Shown here: one piece after another, positions 28,481 to 37,106 of the stretch | How the letters are laid out: every line of letters starts with the position of its first letter | Position numbering within the stretch: the stretch's first letter is position 1 | Source: an uncultured Latescibacterota bacterium | GTDB lineage: Bacteria; Latescibacterota; UBA2968 | DNA length: 64,000 nt | Direction: 5' to 3' | Assembly: GCA_951812755.1 (NCBI GenBank) | Contig: OX638329.1 | Location: forward strand, 3,914,522 to 3,978,521 | Translations under genes and position numbers: made by a program | Notes under the pieces: generated by a model | What the model was told of the DNA's origin: nothing | Seen by the model: the letters and a program-made list of their open reading frames with translations, nothing else | Databases searched by the model: none

Positions 28481-28505
28481 GGGACGGATATAATCTGAAC
28501 ACAAT

Positions 28506-28540
28506 AAAGCGCCCGCCAGAACAATCTGACGGGCGCTTTT
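28506..28540. terminator. Bidirectional intrinsic terminator
   Basis: A 10-bp perfect stem (AAAGCGCCCG / CGGGCGCTTT) with three further pairs (CAG/CTG) after one mismatch and a 6-nt loop is flanked by A's on the left and T's on the right. It lies between the convergent ends of the PhyH gene (+) and rhaA (-), so it can end both transcripts. Confidence 0.85.
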
Positions 28541-28561
28541 GCATCTGGATTATTTATAGGC

Positions 28562-29851
28562 TCAATCGCGTTGCGACAACACATCGCGCTCATAAGTCTC
28601 TATCTCATCAAGCCAGGAAGCACCAATAGGCACATTGGCTTTGAGGCAGCACATATCCCACACAGCGGAAAACGGCATTGTCTTCATATCTTCCATCAGC
28701 GCAAGTTTTTGCGCGAGCTTGCCTTCGGCTTCGAGTTGGCGCAGGCGATCAGTCGGATCAACGAGGCCATAGAGGAGGGCTTTGCGCGTGGCGCGCGTAC
28801 CAATAACATAAGCCGCGATGCGATTGATGCTCGCATCGAAGAAATCGAGCGCGAGATACATGCGATCAATCGCATTGTGACGGGCGAGTTCCAGAAAAAC
28901 ATAGCGCACATCATCGCTAAAGAGAACGACGTGATCCGAGTCCCAGCGAATGGGACGGCTCGTGTGAATGAGCAACTTCTCGTGAAATGCAAAATGCGCC
29001 GAGAGCTTGTCGGCAATAGATTCAGTCGGATGAAAATGCCCCATATCGAGACAGAGGAGTTTGTCCCGGGTCAACGCATAATTGGCGTAAAAATCATTGG
29101 ATCCTACCGTATAATCCTCCATACCCAGGCCAAAGAGCTTGCCTTCAACCGCATCAACGCATTCGGGACCTATGCCCAGACCATCGTCAAAAACAGTATC
29201 CAATGCTTCCACCAGACGCTCGCGGGGCGTCCACCGATCAGCGGGATGGTCCTTGGCACCATCGGGAATCCAGTGATTGTTGACTACCTCATCCCCCAGC
29301 GCTTTCCCAATGGCTTCAGAGATGCGGCGGCTCGCAATACCGTGTTGAATCCAAAAATCGCGAATACCTTTATCGGGATGGCTCAGGGTAAAGCCATCGT
29401 TCGCTTTGGAATGTGCAAAATAAGTGGGATTAAAATCAATACCGATATCATGCGCCTTTGCCCAATCAACCCAACTCGTAAAGTGCTCTGGTTCCAGGGC
29501 GTCGCGATCGACGACTTCGCCGCCCGTATCGCCATAAGAAGCGTGGATATTCGCCCTGTGTGGCCCGGGCAAAAGATCAACCACTTTCTTCAAGTCTCGG
29601 CGAAGCTCATCCCCATTGCGCGCGCGACCGGGATAATTGCCCGTAGCCATAATGCCGCCACCTTCAACAGCCTCATCTTTAACTTCAAAACCCGCCACAT
29701 CGTCACCCTGCCAGCAGTGCAGCGAAATCGGCACTTCGAGTGCCCTATCCACAGCCCGTTCAATATCCACGCCAAAAGCGGCGTACTGTTCGGCAGCGTG
29801 CTTAAAATTGGCTTCAATCTGAACATCGGTAATCGGTGTTTTATAATGCAT
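28562..29851 (-). CDS. rhaA: L-rhamnose isomerase
   Basis: Enzyme of 429 residues converting L-rhamnose to L-rhamnulose. It reads like E. coli RhaA from end to end: ISLHCWQGDDVAGFE and IMATGNYPGRARN near the N-terminus, HFTSWVDWAKAHDIGIDFNP, then the metal-site segments AVEGKLFG, CLDMGHFHPTE and RWDSDHVV, and DFFDASINRIAAYVIGTR. GGAGAG precedes the ATG by 6 nt. No rhamnulokinase or aldolase is in the window. It faces a sulfatase gene across a MITE-bearing gap. Cytoplasmic. Confidence 0.95.
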   Translation of the reverse strand: MHYKTPITDVQIEANFKHAAEQYAAFGVDIERAVDRALEVPISLHCWQGDDVAGFEVKDEAVEGGGIMATGNYPGRARNGDELRRDLKKVVDLLPGPHRANIHASYGDTGGEVVDRDALEPEHFTSWVDWAKAHDIGIDFNPTYFAHSKANDGFTLSHPDKGIRDFWIQHGIASRRISEAIGKALGDEVVNNHWIPDGAKDHPADRWTPRERLVEALDTVFDDGLGIGPECVDAVEGKLFGLGMEDYTVGSNDFYANYALTRDKLLCLDMGHFHPTESIADKLSAHFAFHEKLLIHTSRPIRWDSDHVVLFSDDVRYVFLELARHNAIDRMYLALDFFDASINRIAAYVIGTRATRKALLYGLVDPTDRLRQLEAEGKLAQKLALMEDMKTMPFSAVWDMCCLKANVPIGASWLDEIETYERDVLSQRD

Positions 29852-29989
29852 TGCACTCTCCTGTAATCAAAAATAAAAGTCTGTCAAAGTCGCATCAAAA
29901 AAGGTGAAATAGGGCGATGTGTCAAGGGAAAAGCAGTGGATTTTAGCGGTAAATTTGGGTATTATGGACGACCTGATTACAAATTACTT
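29852..29989. other. Upstream region of rhaA
   Basis: This is the rhaA-side part of a 316-nt gap between divergent genes. On the minus strand it carries two TTGACA hexamers (around 29882 and 29919), either of which could be a -35, but no good -10 is correctly spaced. The rest of the gap is the MITE-like element and a short leader to the sulfatase gene. Confidence 0.4.
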
Positions 29990-30147
29990 AACTGATGTTA
30001 CGCACCTGCATAATGTCATGGGCCTGTCATTTTGAGCGCAGCGCAGCGGAGTCGAAAAATCTACTACCAACGCAGGTGGAACAGATGCTTCGGCTCCGTT
30101 CCACTCCGCTCAGCATGACAAAACCACAGATCTGCGTAACGTCAGTT
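29990..30147. mobile_element. MITE-like element with 15-bp terminal inverted repeats
   Basis: AACTGATGTTACGCA (29990-30004) and TGCGTAACGTCAGTT (30133-30147) are inverted copies with one mismatch. ACTT flanks both sides (29986-29989 and 30148-30151) as a possible target duplication. Inside lies another inverted pair, TGTCATTTTGAGCG (30025-30038) and CGCTCAGCATGACA (30107-30120), 12 of 14 matching. No coding frame is present, so a non-autonomous element is likely. It ends 20 nt before the sulfatase start and could alter its promoter. Confidence 0.65.
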
Positions 30148-30167
30148 ACTTAAAAGAAAGGAACAGC

Positions 30168-31568
30168 ATGAAACGACCGAATATATTACTGATTTACACC
30201 GACCAACAGCGGTGGGATGCCATGAGGGTGAATGGGAACACCGATATTCAAACGCCGAACCTGGATCGCCTATCAAACAAGGGTATAAACTTCGACCACT
30301 ACTTTGTTCAGAATCCCGTGTGTATGCCCAGTCGGGTGAGTTTTTTAACCGGACAATATCCCTCCACACTCGGCATTACACACATGGGTGTACCCGTGCC
30401 CAAAGACTTTGTAACAATGCCCAAATTGCTACACAATTCGGGATATCATTCCGCAAATATCGGCAAATTGCACTTTCTGCCACACGCCAATCGGGACCAC
30501 CGCGAAGTACATCCCGATTATGGATTTGACCTTATGGAAATCAGCGACGAACCCGGGTGTTACGAAGATGCGTATCGCGCCTGGGTACGCATGGAAGCAC
30601 CGGACCAACTCGATCATTTGAGCCTCGGATTGCCGCCATTGGCAGATCATTGGCACCAGATGATGGGCGTAAAAGACGGCGTGCATCACCCCGACGAACG
30701 ATTTCCCAAACACCCCATTGCCTTTAGCGGAAAAGATGAATACACACACACGGCGTGGGTGGCGAGCCGATCAATTCAATACATGGCGGAACGCGCAAAC
30801 GAAGGCAACCCGTTTTTGTGCATCGCGGGAATTTACTCCCCGCATTCGCCCTGGGTTGCACCACAGCGTTTTCTGGACCTGTACGACCCCGATCAAATTA
30901 CCCTGCCATCCTTCCCGCCAGAAGCCGATGAAAAACGCAATGAAAATCACTATGGAGATCGCGAGCTTCGCCTGGCGCGACAGGGATATTACGGCATGGT
31001 CAGCGAAGTCGATCACCATGTGGGCCGCATGTTAGACGCGCTGGATGAATTGGGCATTGCAGATGAAACAATCGTGGTCTTCACATCTGACCACGGCGAA
31101 TGGCTGGGTGAACATTTGCGCTATGGCAAAAGCTATCCGGGACACGACTGTGTGAGCCGCGTACCCCTGCTAATGCACATCCCCGGAAAAGAAGGCGGGC
31201 GTCGCGTATCAAGCATCGTCGAAGGCGTGGATGTACTCCCCACCCTGCTCGAAGCCTGCGGGGTACCCCTCCCACCCCATTTACAGGGCCAATCGCTATA
31301 TCCCGCTTTCTGCGGGGGGGAAACCCCGGACAAATCAGTCGCATTGATGGAGGCCACGGGCTGGAAAATGATACGGTCTGAGAACTATCGCTATATCGCG
31401 CATGACGATGGACGAGAATTTCTCTATGACCTGAACGCCGAATGGGGTGAATACCGCGATGTATCCGAGCATCCAGACCATACAACCTCGCTGATAGAAC
31501 ATCGGCATCTATTGATCAAACGGCTGATCGAAATGGAACGCCCCAGAAAGCGGATTTGGGGATATTAA
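30168..31568 (+). CDS. Sulfatase (alkaline-phosphatase superfamily)
   Basis: Type I sulfatase of 466 residues. YTDQQRWD gives the first metal ligands, CMPSRVSFLTG the signature (Cys52, formylglycine precursor), and FTSDHGEWLGEH (about 305-316) the second metal pair. No signal peptide. It is preceded by AAAGGAA and followed by a dehydratase and a lyase on the same strand, so it probably removes sulfate from an oligosaccharide released by the lyase. The neighbouring rhaA suggests sulfated rhamnose as one candidate; that is inference. Confidence 0.9.
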   Translation: MKRPNILLIYTDQQRWDAMRVNGNTDIQTPNLDRLSNKGINFDHYFVQNPVCMPSRVSFLTGQYPSTLGITHMGVPVPKDFVTMPKLLHNSGYHSANIGKLHFLPHANRDHREVHPDYGFDLMEISDEPGCYEDAYRAWVRMEAPDQLDHLSLGLPPLADHWHQMMGVKDGVHHPDERFPKHPIAFSGKDEYTHTAWVASRSIQYMAERANEGNPFLCIAGIYSPHSPWVAPQRFLDLYDPDQITLPSFPPEADEKRNENHYGDRELRLARQGYYGMVSEVDHHVGRMLDALDELGIADETIVVFTSDHGEWLGEHLRYGKSYPGHDCVSRVPLLMHIPGKEGGRRVSSIVEGVDVLPTLLEACGVPLPPHLQGQSLYPAFCGGETPDKSVALMEATGWKMIRSENYRYIAHDDGREFLYDLNAEWGEYRDVSEHPDHTTSLIEHRHLLIKRLIEMERPRKRIWGY

Positions 31569-31573
31569 AAGCT

Positions 31574-31635
31574 CCTCTCACATCTTGTACCTTCGTGTCT
31601 TTGTGTCTTTGTGTGAGGCCCTCTCACATCTTGTA
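31574..31635 (+). repeat. Direct repeat CCTCTCACATCTTGTA (two copies)
   Basis: The 16-mer occurs at 31574-31589 and 31620-31635. Between the copies is TCTTTGTGTCTTTGTG, itself a tandem of TCTTTGTG. The block lies in the gap before the dehydratase gene and ends 16 nt before its ribosome-binding site. It looks like a dispersed minirepeat rather than an operator. Confidence 0.6.
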
Positions 31636-31657
31636 TCTCACCTTAACAGGAGGTAAC

Positions 31658-32818
31658 ATGAAAATCGTAGATATACAAAAAACACTCTCTCTGGGTGCTG
31701 CATGCCGACACTGGTCATTATTGAAAATCATCACAGACGAAGGCATTGAAGGACTGGGTGAATGGCGCGGAGGGCAATCGGTTGATCAATTGAAGTCGAT
31801 ACTAATTGGACAAGACCCGACCAACGTGAACAAATTGCATCAAGATCACCTGTGGCGTATGCAGGGCGCGGGCGCAGGCGTGGAAATCGCGCTTTGGGAT
31901 ATTGCCGGCAAAGCTTATGGCGTACCGATGTGCGATCTCCTGGGCGGAAAGTTACGCGACAAGGTGCGGATGTATTGCGATTGCCATTCGGGTGCGTACT
32001 GGACACCAGAAGACTATAATCGACGCTGGGATGAAGTCCGGGCATCGGGTGAATTAGACCCCGTATATGAAACATCGAGCTATGTAGCGCGGGCAAAAGA
32101 GCGCGTTGCCGAGGGATTTACAGCCTTAAAATTTGATCTGGACGTTCCCAACCCCTGGAAAATGGATGTGTACGACCGGTCTGTCGGACGGCGGCAACAC
32201 GAACATATCGTAACGACAATTGAAGCATTGCGCGATGCAATTGGACCGTATATCGATTTGTCGATTGACCTGCACGGATCCTTTAACGCCATTGATGGCT
32301 TGCGAATATGCAAAGACGTGGAGCATCTCGACTTATTGTGGTTGGAAGACCCCATTCGGTGGGAATGGGGTAACGTAGATGCCCTGGCAAAAATTTGTAT
32401 GCAAACAGAAACGCCGATTTGCACAGGCGAAATCTTTTACGGTGCAAAGCTCTTTCGAGAACTCATGGAAAAGGGCGCGTGCGACTTGCTCGAACCCGAC
32501 ATACCGCGCAGTGGTGGCGCCATAGAAACGCGGCGCATCGCAGAACTGGCCGAAATGTATCACATGTCGATCGCGCCGCATTATATGGCGAGCACAGTAG
32601 CAGGCATAGCCGCCGTACACATCTGTTCCACCATACCCAACTTTCTGGCTCTGGAATATCACTCGACCAATATCCCGCTGTGGTCAACGATGTTGAATAT
32701 CAAAAATCCTATTCAAAATGGATATATCACCGTGCCAGAGGGTCCCGGACTGGGCATTGAATTAGACGAAGAAGAAATATTAAAACACCTGCCCGATGGC
32801 ACGGAATTGTGGTCTTAG
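31658..32818 (+). CDS. Enolase-superfamily sugar-acid dehydratase (mandelate racemase/muconate lactonizing type)
   Basis: Protein of 386 residues. The ATG at 31658 follows AGGAGG by 5 nt; the open frame upstream is repeat sequence. The metal and catalytic residues follow the galactonate/mannonate dehydratase pattern: Asp with His two residues on (IDLHGS), Glu in WLEDP, Glu in TGEIF, His in APHY and Glu in LEYHS. The reaction would be Mg-dependent loss of water from an aldonic or uronic-derived acid. It lies between a sulfatase and a heparinase-like lyase; the acid made from lyase products is a plausible substrate. Confidence 0.87.
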   Translation: MKIVDIQKTLSLGAACRHWSLLKIITDEGIEGLGEWRGGQSVDQLKSILIGQDPTNVNKLHQDHLWRMQGAGAGVEIALWDIAGKAYGVPMCDLLGGKLRDKVRMYCDCHSGAYWTPEDYNRRWDEVRASGELDPVYETSSYVARAKERVAEGFTALKFDLDVPNPWKMDVYDRSVGRRQHEHIVTTIEALRDAIGPYIDLSIDLHGSFNAIDGLRICKDVEHLDLLWLEDPIRWEWGNVDALAKICMQTETPICTGEIFYGAKLFRELMEKGACDLLEPDIPRSGGAIETRRIAELAEMYHMSIAPHYMASTVAGIAAVHICSTIPNFLALEYHSTNIPLWSTMLNIKNPIQNGYITVPEGPGLGIELDEEEILKHLPDGTELWS

Positions 32819-32838
32819 AAACTGAAAGGACACCAAAT

Positions 32839-35106
32839 ATGAAATTTCCATCGATTCGTCCGCCGCGCGCCAATTATATTCATCCGCTTAACGGTGAAGT
32901 GCTCACACTCTCACCCCCCGGCTTTAGCTGGTGGCGGGCTGCTGATCGGGATGCATGTCAATATCGCGTAATTGTCGCACGCGAAGAAAAACCTTATTAC
33001 GAATCCCCCCTGCTCTCCGACCCTATACACCATCCAGACCGCGTTTTTGCCCCCGGAACTTACGACTGGCATGTGCAAGCCGTTGTAAATGGTGCGGTTC
33101 GAGCGCGATCGGAAAGCCGATCTTTTGAGATTACCGATTGCGCTGCCAAACAACCCCACCCAGACGCCGCTTCACTGCTGGCGAACGTTCCAAAAGAACG
33201 CCCGCGGCTCTTTTTTCTGGCGTCCGACATGGAAGATGTGCGACGCTCGCTAACATCCACCCGAGCAGAAGCTTATGAAGCCCTGAAAAAAGACGCTGAC
33301 CACGCACTCACACTCGAACTACCGCCAGAGCCGACCTACGATCAAATTGAAAACCCTGCCGAACGCAGGCTGGCTTATGTTGAATGTTTTGGCACCATGC
33401 GAAAATATCACGATGGGGGCATGCGAAGTCTTGCCCTATTTTACTTACTCACTGGAGAAAAGCGATATGGCGAGGCAGCACGGCGCTTTATTGTTGACGC
33501 CGCGCAGTGGGATGTGGAGGGCATATCCTCTATTCTCGCGCCTTATGGCGACGAAGTCGGCCTTGGATTGCTCAGAGCGGGCGCAGAAGTCTATGACTGG
33601 ATCTACGATATTTTCACCAAAGACGAACGCGAACTCGTCGCTCGCATGCTCGGCGCGCGGACAGACCAGATGATCCGCAGACTGGAGAAAAGCGATTATA
33701 CATACACGCCCGAAGAAAGTCACAACGGTCGCCTACCCGGCTTTTTGCTCGAACACGCCATTGCATGCGCTGAAGATGAACGCGCGCCTTCATGGGCGGA
33801 ATACGCACTAAAACTTATTGCGACAAATTTTCCCCATTGGGCCGGGCATGAAGGGGGCTGGGCGCAAGGTGTTCCCTACGGCTTGTCTTACAACTCGCGG
33901 GACGCAATGCCCTTTCACTCCTGGACATTGGCGACCGGGCACGATATATGGCTCAAACCCTATTATCAGAACATGCCGTGGTTCTTTTATTACGTCGTTT
34001 CCCCAATTGGCGAGCTTATGCCATTTGGCGATACCGAAGATCAACCCGTTCGCGCCTCGCAGGCCAGAACCTTTCTCCAGTTTCACGGTCTCAGATTGAA
34101 AAATCACCGGCTATGCGCCTGGGCAGATCAGGTGCGCGATCCCGATGGGCAGCCCGCAGAGATCGACCCCTTCCCCGGCATTCTCCTCGAAGATAAGCCC
34201 ATCCCGTCAAAAGGAGATTCAGTGCCACAAGATCGTGCCTTTCGAGGCGTTGGCTGGGGCGCATTGCACAGCGATATCGAACATCCAGATAGTGATTTTA
34301 TGGTACTCTTCCGTTCATCGCCCTTTGGCGGCGTAAGCCACGGCCATGCGAGCCAAAATGATTTTGCAGTAATGAAAGGCGGACGCGCTTTGATCTGCGC
34401 TGGTGGCCTTCGCTATCCGCATCACGGCACGCCATTTCACAACGAATACGCACAGCACTCAATTTCACACAACTGCGTTCTCGTCAATGGCAAAGGGGCG
34501 ATCAACCGGGATGGCAACCGCGGCGGCGAAATTATCGATTTTAAGACCACAGATCCGTTTGGCTATATCTGCGGCGAAGCAGAGAACGCTTACGGAGATC
34601 GGTTGAACCGATACAGGCGACATCTCGTGATGATCCGCCCATCGATCACAATTCTCGTCGATGAATTGGAAGCCCCCGAAGCATCGACATTCCAGTGGTT
34701 GCTACACGCATTCGAAAAATTTGATCTCGACCTGACGACCGTCACCTCCAACCGCAAGGGCGCATCATTAAAGGGTCAGCTTTTTGGCTCAACAGACCTT
34801 CGCCTCAGCCAGACAGATGAATGGCCCGTACCACCAGATAAAGGCTATCCCACACTCGATAAGGAATTGCCGGAAAAACGATGGCATTTTACAGCCGAGA
34901 CAGAGCGCGTAAAACGCTGTCGAATTGCCGCGATTTTCTCTGTCCGAGGTCCCGGCGAGAGCGATCCCGACTTTTCGATAACTGTATCAGAAAATCAAAT
35001 CGCGCTTTCGGCGGGAAACACAACGACAAAAATAAACCTGTGCCCCGATGAAAGCACCGTTCTTTCTCTATCATCTGGATCAGAAGATTTGACCATTCAG
35101 ACCTGA
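32839..35106 (+). CDS. Heparinase II/III-like polysaccharide lyase (DUF4962 N-terminal domain)
   Basis: Protein of 755 residues from the ATG at 32839 (AAAGGA 8 nt upstream). An N-terminal DUF4962/Fn3-like domain (about 1-105; PGFSWWRAAD, YDWHVQAV) is followed by an alpha/alpha toroid (about 115-470) and a C-terminal Hepar_II_III beta domain with the conserved SHGHASQNDF (about 505-515) and HSISHNCVLVNG. Lyases of this type cleave uronate-containing glycans such as heparin, alginate or ulvan-like polymers. No obvious signal peptide is visible, which is unusual. Its end overlaps the TRAP permease gene by 10 nt, tail to tail. Confidence 0.86.
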   Translation: MKFPSIRPPRANYIHPLNGEVLTLSPPGFSWWRAADRDACQYRVIVAREEKPYYESPLLSDPIHHPDRVFAPGTYDWHVQAVVNGAVRARSESRSFEITDCAAKQPHPDAASLLANVPKERPRLFFLASDMEDVRRSLTSTRAEAYEALKKDADHALTLELPPEPTYDQIENPAERRLAYVECFGTMRKYHDGGMRSLALFYLLTGEKRYGEAARRFIVDAAQWDVEGISSILAPYGDEVGLGLLRAGAEVYDWIYDIFTKDERELVARMLGARTDQMIRRLEKSDYTYTPEESHNGRLPGFLLEHAIACAEDERAPSWAEYALKLIATNFPHWAGHEGGWAQGVPYGLSYNSRDAMPFHSWTLATGHDIWLKPYYQNMPWFFYYVVSPIGELMPFGDTEDQPVRASQARTFLQFHGLRLKNHRLCAWADQVRDPDGQPAEIDPFPGILLEDKPIPSKGDSVPQDRAFRGVGWGALHSDIEHPDSDFMVLFRSSPFGGVSHGHASQNDFAVMKGGRALICAGGLRYPHHGTPFHNEYAQHSISHNCVLVNGKGAINRDGNRGGEIIDFKTTDPFGYICGEAENAYGDRLNRYRRHLVMIRPSITILVDELEAPEASTFQWLLHAFEKFDLDLTTVTSNRKGASLKGQLFGSTDLRLSQTDEWPVPPDKGYPTLDKELPEKRWHFTAETERVKRCRIAAIFSVRGPGESDPDFSITVSENQIALSAGNTTTKINLCPDESTVLSLSSGSEDLTIQT

Positions 35107-36980
35107 GCAGATCGATAGTTTGAGACCGCGATGACACCGGCGGTGATTAGCGCGATACCCTGCAAATAAAGGCGGGTATCTCCCGATGGCGTGAGGAATA
35201 AGAGAAGTGCTGCGGCGAGTAAAAGGCCGCGCTGGTAAGTGGGCAACGGGGCAAAAGCATGCCCGGCAGCAGCGGCTGATAGGGGAAAAATACCGATCAG
35301 GACGACGAGGATATTGGCGATTATAGCAGTCAAATCAGAAGACAAGAGCAAAATTTCTGGATGCAGCACAAAGGCATAGGGCAAAGCGAAGCCCACAAGG
35401 GCAAAGCGGAAAGCCGTGACACCAGTTTGCATAATACTCGCCTTTGCAATCGCGGCAGCCGTGTACGCAGCCAGCGCGACCGGAGGCGTAACCATAGACA
35501 TCATGCCAAAATAAAAAATAAACAGATGCGCTCCCAATGGCACAATGCCGAGGTCGCTCAGAACAGGTCCCACCAGAGTTGCCATAAGCAGATAACACAC
35601 GGCCGAAGGCAAACCCATGCCCAGGATAATGGTGGAGATCATCAGGAGAATTAACGCCAGAATAATATTGTTTTGCGCCAGTGGCAACAAAGTGCTCGGA
35701 AGTTTGGTACCAATACCCGTGAGCGTCACAACGCCGATAATAATACCCACGCATGAAGCCGCTGCAATAAGCGAGACACCGCCGTGCGCGGCCCTTTCCA
35801 ATGCGCGGATCATAGCGCGGGGACCAACGCGCGTTGTGGAGTTGAACGCACCGACAATCAGGACAAAGAGCAGGGCGATACTCACAGCGCGAAAAGGCGT
35901 GTACCCCAAAATGAGAAATACAATAAGTGTTATGAAAGCGACGAGAAACACCAGGCCCCGGGGTCTGGGAGGACGTTCCTGAACATCTCCATCGCCTTCA
36001 GACGCACCAATGCGTTTGGCGTGAAAATGGACAATCAGCAAAAGAGCCGCGTAATAGAGGATCGCAGGGACCAGAGCGGCTTTAATAATTTCCAAATACG
36101 TGACAGCGGGTTCGACAATTTCGAGCATCATATACGCGCCCGCACCCATAATCGGCGGAACGAGCGCACCGCCCGAACTCGCTGCGGCTTCAATGCCGCC
36201 AGCCACAGTTGGACGAAATCCCGTTGATCGCATCAGCGGAATGGTAAACGTGCCAGTAGTCGCCGTATTAGCCACGGCACTGCCCGAAAGCGACCCCATC
36301 ATACCCGAAGAAATAACAGCCACTTTGGCTGGACCACCGGTGCTATGGCGAAAAATGCGGCGAGCCGTATTCAGAATATATCCCGTGGCGCCGGTCTCTT
36401 CGAGCACAGTGCCAAAAAGCACAAAAAGAAAAACGTAGGTAAACATCACTTTCAATGCGATGCCAAAAACGCCCTGGGAGTGGAGATAGGTCTGAGAGAC
36501 AATGCGTTCCCAGTTATATCCTCGGTGGGGAAAGAGCCAATCGGGCAGGATATATCCATAAGCTGCATAAATCAGAAAGGTGAGTGCGAGTAGGGGCAGG
36601 GTGAGACCAATGGCGCGACGAGTGGCTTCCAGAACCAGAATGAGGCCGATGAGACCGACAACGTGATCGAGCGCGTGTTCGAGTCCCGCGCGATTGCCCA
36701 GAGATTGACCATTGAGCCAGTAAACTTGAAAGAAGGATTCCGTTTGGGTCAGGACATAACCAAAACAGAAAACAACAGCCAGAACCAAAAAGAGATCGAG
36801 AATCTGGAGAGATTTGTTGGAGTGAATCGGATATTTGAGAAATACAAGACACAAGCCCAGCAGGGCAAAAACCGATAGCTGGGCTTGTGGTGAGAGTTGT
36901 GGATGATTGACTTCAACCAGAATAAAAAGACCGAGTAGCGCGGAGAGAATGCGAAACAGGTGGGAATAGAGGCGCGTCAT
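35097..36980 (-). CDS. TRAP transporter permease, DctQ-DctM fused (TAXI type)
   Basis: Protein of 627 residues with about 18 hydrophobic segments: small-subunit-like segments first, then the large DctM-like domain with SGSAVANTATTGTF, PPIMGAGAYMM and GMGLPSAVCYLL. The fused form is typical of TAXI-TRAP systems, which use Na+ or H+ gradients. The start at 36980 is preferred; an ATG 7 codons earlier lies inside a dispersed repeat. No clear Shine-Dalgarno is visible because the repeat abuts the start. The binding protein gene follows in the upstream position on the same strand. Confidence 0.9.
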   Translation of the reverse strand: MTRLYSHLFRILSALLGLFILVEVNHPQLSPQAQLSVFALLGLCLVFLKYPIHSNKSLQILDLFLVLAVVFCFGYVLTQTESFFQVYWLNGQSLGNRAGLEHALDHVVGLIGLILVLEATRRAIGLTLPLLALTFLIYAAYGYILPDWLFPHRGYNWERIVSQTYLHSQGVFGIALKVMFTYVFLFVLFGTVLEETGATGYILNTARRIFRHSTGGPAKVAVISSGMMGSLSGSAVANTATTGTFTIPLMRSTGFRPTVAGGIEAAASSGGALVPPIMGAGAYMMLEIVEPAVTYLEIIKAALVPAILYYAALLLIVHFHAKRIGASEGDGDVQERPPRPRGLVFLVAFITLIVFLILGYTPFRAVSIALLFVLIVGAFNSTTRVGPRAMIRALERAAHGGVSLIAAASCVGIIIGVVTLTGIGTKLPSTLLPLAQNNIILALILLMISTIILGMGLPSAVCYLLMATLVGPVLSDLGIVPLGAHLFIFYFGMMSMVTPPVALAAYTAAAIAKASIMQTGVTAFRFALVGFALPYAFVLHPEILLLSSDLTAIIANILVVLIGIFPLSAAAAGHAFAPLPTYQRGLLLAAALLLFLTPSGDTRLYLQGIALITAGVIAVSNYRSAQV

Positions 36981-36985
36981 GTTGA

Positions 36986-37100
36986 AACCACAGATGAACA
37001 CGGATAAACACAGATGGTAACATCATTGTTATTCCGAACCTGGACGCTCATTGTCGCACGATGCGCCTTTATCAGTGTCCATCTGTGTCTATCTGTGGTT
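36986..37100. repeat. ACCACAGATGAACAC-type repeat pair
   Basis: AACCACAGATGAACACGG... (36986-37017) and an inverted partial copy ending CTATCTGTGGTT (37079-37100) bracket 61 nt between the TRAP permease and binding-protein genes. The same words recur at 56424-56456 (27 of 32 positions). The pair could form a long hairpin and may influence expression of the permease gene downstream. Confidence 0.6.
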
Positions 37101-37106
37101 GCTTTT

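Noticed and set aside
28571-29866. A 431-codon open frame on the plus strand across the rhaA region
   Set aside because: It is the antisense shadow of L-rhamnose isomerase, which has full end-to-end family similarity, a good ribosome-binding site and a terminator on the minus strand.
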